Assembly (NCBI GenBank): GCA_038277395.1
Contig: CM076192.1
Location: 15,330,987 to 15,394,986 of the forward strand
Length of the DNA stretch: 64,000 nucleotides
Reading direction: 5' to 3'
Origin: Dryocosmus kuriphilus
Lineage: Eukaryota > Arthropoda > Insecta > Hymenoptera > Cynipidae
Part shown: positions 63,225-64,000 of the stretch, one piece after another
Position numbering within the stretch: the stretch's first letter is position 1
Layout: each line of letters opens with the position of its first letter
Notes under the pieces: model-generated
The model's input: only the letters and a program-made list of their open reading frames with translations
The model's database searches: none
What the model was told of the DNA's origin: nothing
Made by a program: the position numbers and the translations under genes

Positions 63225-64000
63225 GAGGTTTGTCTGAAAAGTATCCGGAATACCTTCAGACCTCCACGCTGGTGTTATTCTTCGTCGTCATCCGGCGAGT
63301 TACATTCTTCAAATTGATCCCAATTTGATTGAACGACGCTCTCCCAGCGATGTTTCCACTTCCTGAAGTAGTCCTGGAAGTCAGTTTTCGAAATAGCCTT
63401 TAGTGCACTCGTCGCATTTGCTTGAAGCGTCTCTATGTCGTCAAACCGGTGTCCTATGAGTGGAGTTTTCAATTTTGGAAATAGCCAAAAGCCAGTCACC
63501 ACTTGACCAAAGCTGAGGCCGTTTTCTTTTAATTGCGTCAAGCAATCTTTTCAGGACTTCACGATAAAATTATTTATCGATTGTCTGACCTGTAGGAGCG
63601 TATTCGTGGTGCACAACACCTTCAAATTCGAAAAAATAATCAACATTGACTTGACATTTCTCCGGCTTTGACGTGCTTTTTTCGATCGTGGCTCGGATGG
63701 AAGCTTCCACTGTGAAGACTGTTGTTTTGTTTCGGGATCATACCCATAAACCCACGACTCATCACCAGTAATAATCTTTTTGAGTACATTTGCATCATCA
63801 GAAACCATTTCCAAGTCGCCCTGAGCGACTTCAAAGCGAAGCTTTTTCTGCTCTTCTGTGAGCAATTTTGGAATGAATTTTGCACACACATGAGTCATTC
63901 TCAGTTTCTCGGTTAAAATTTCACAAACATTAGTTTTCAGAATTCTCAGATCATATTCTAGTTCGCGCACAGTCAACCGGTGATCTTGTTTAATCGCAAG
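63224..64000 (-). mobile_element. mariner element, partial (continues beyond window)
   Basis: It starts CGAGGTTTGTCTGAAAAGTA at 63224 after a TA, a mariner-type TIR related to that of the copy at 29257. The other end lies outside the window. It contains a decayed mariner transposase on the minus strand. Confidence 0.75.
63275..63976 (-). pseudogene. mariner transposase, internal deletion
   Basis: The first part (63976-63551) has MTVRELEYDLRI, THVCAKFIPKLLTEEQK and IITGDESWVYGYDPETKQQS, with the first catalytic Asp intact (GDESWVYGYD). The segment with the second catalytic Asp (HDNAPAH) is deleted. The second part (63541-63275) resumes GFWLFPKLKTPLIGHRFDDI, where the third Asp context (SPDLAPCDF) reads GQVVTGF, so it is lost. 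It ends VQSNWDQFEECNSPDDDEE. It is inactive. Confidence 0.85.

Noticed and set aside
63105..63328. Tyr-Ile repeat frames over the AT tract
   Set aside because: Translation of (AT)n; no protein.

Overview
This is eukaryotic nuclear DNA, AT-rich with sharp GC-rich patches, and almost everything recognisable in it is a transposable element or its wreckage. No ordinary host gene, rRNA or canonical tRNA could be supported. The combination of BEL/Pao, Ty3/gypsy, Jockey-, R1- and RTE-like LINEs, a Penelope-like element, mariner-type, hAT, PIF/Harbinger and two kinds of Mutator-like (MULE) genes, with short GT-AG introns, fits an arthropod and most likely an insect. A hymenopteran is my guess from the style of the families; it is inference only.

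Layout. 1-1290: LINE ORF1 remnant. 1296-4200: decayed BEL/Pao pol. 6332-6531: 25-bp tandem array. 7591-7700: tRNA-derived SINE-like piece. 8197-11457: broken MULE transposase gene with two introns, followed in the same orientation by a DEDDh-type exonuclease-like domain. 12119-12512 (-): PIF/Harbinger N-terminal scrap. 14500-16080 (-): R1/Jockey-type LINE gag. 16140-17870: GC-rich region with four copies of a primer-binding-site-like motif. 19600-23487: RTE-like LINE with a duplicated RT block. 23579-25318: GC-palindrome repeats. 26530-29000: Jockey-like LINE. 29257-30554: mariner with 32-bp terminal inverted repeats (TIRs). 31200-31499: hAT-type MITE with 8-bp TSD. 31624-34538: spliced hAT-like transposase gene between about 215-bp inverted repeats.

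35277-46232: a young, essentially full-length Ty3/gypsy element on the minus strand (LTRs about 1.7 kb, TSD aaac). It has Gag, a broken Pol, and a third ORF in the env position carrying Gag-like zinc knuckles. 46612-54606: a long-TIR MULE with a FLYWCH plus MULE-domain gene on the minus strand, split by a nested 2.9-kb Tc1/mariner element (49511-52413) whose transposase ORF is intact and has DD41D spacing. 55508-57801: decayed protein-coding gene of a family I cannot name. 58200-60600: Penelope-like element split by a member of the GC-palindrome repeat family. A second member (60885-62144) lies in inverted orientation, making a roughly 3-kb imperfect palindrome. 63224-64000: decayed mariner cut by the window edge.

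The strongest candidates for something undescribed are the GC-palindrome/153-bp-module repeat family, the MULE-plus-exonuclease gene, the gypsy ORF3 with duplicated knuckles, and the array of primer-binding-site-like motifs near 17 kb. The elements do not form one pathway; the layout is a nest of successive insertions. The only clearly uninterrupted catalytic gene is the DD41D transposase. The gypsy gag and ORF3 frames are also open.
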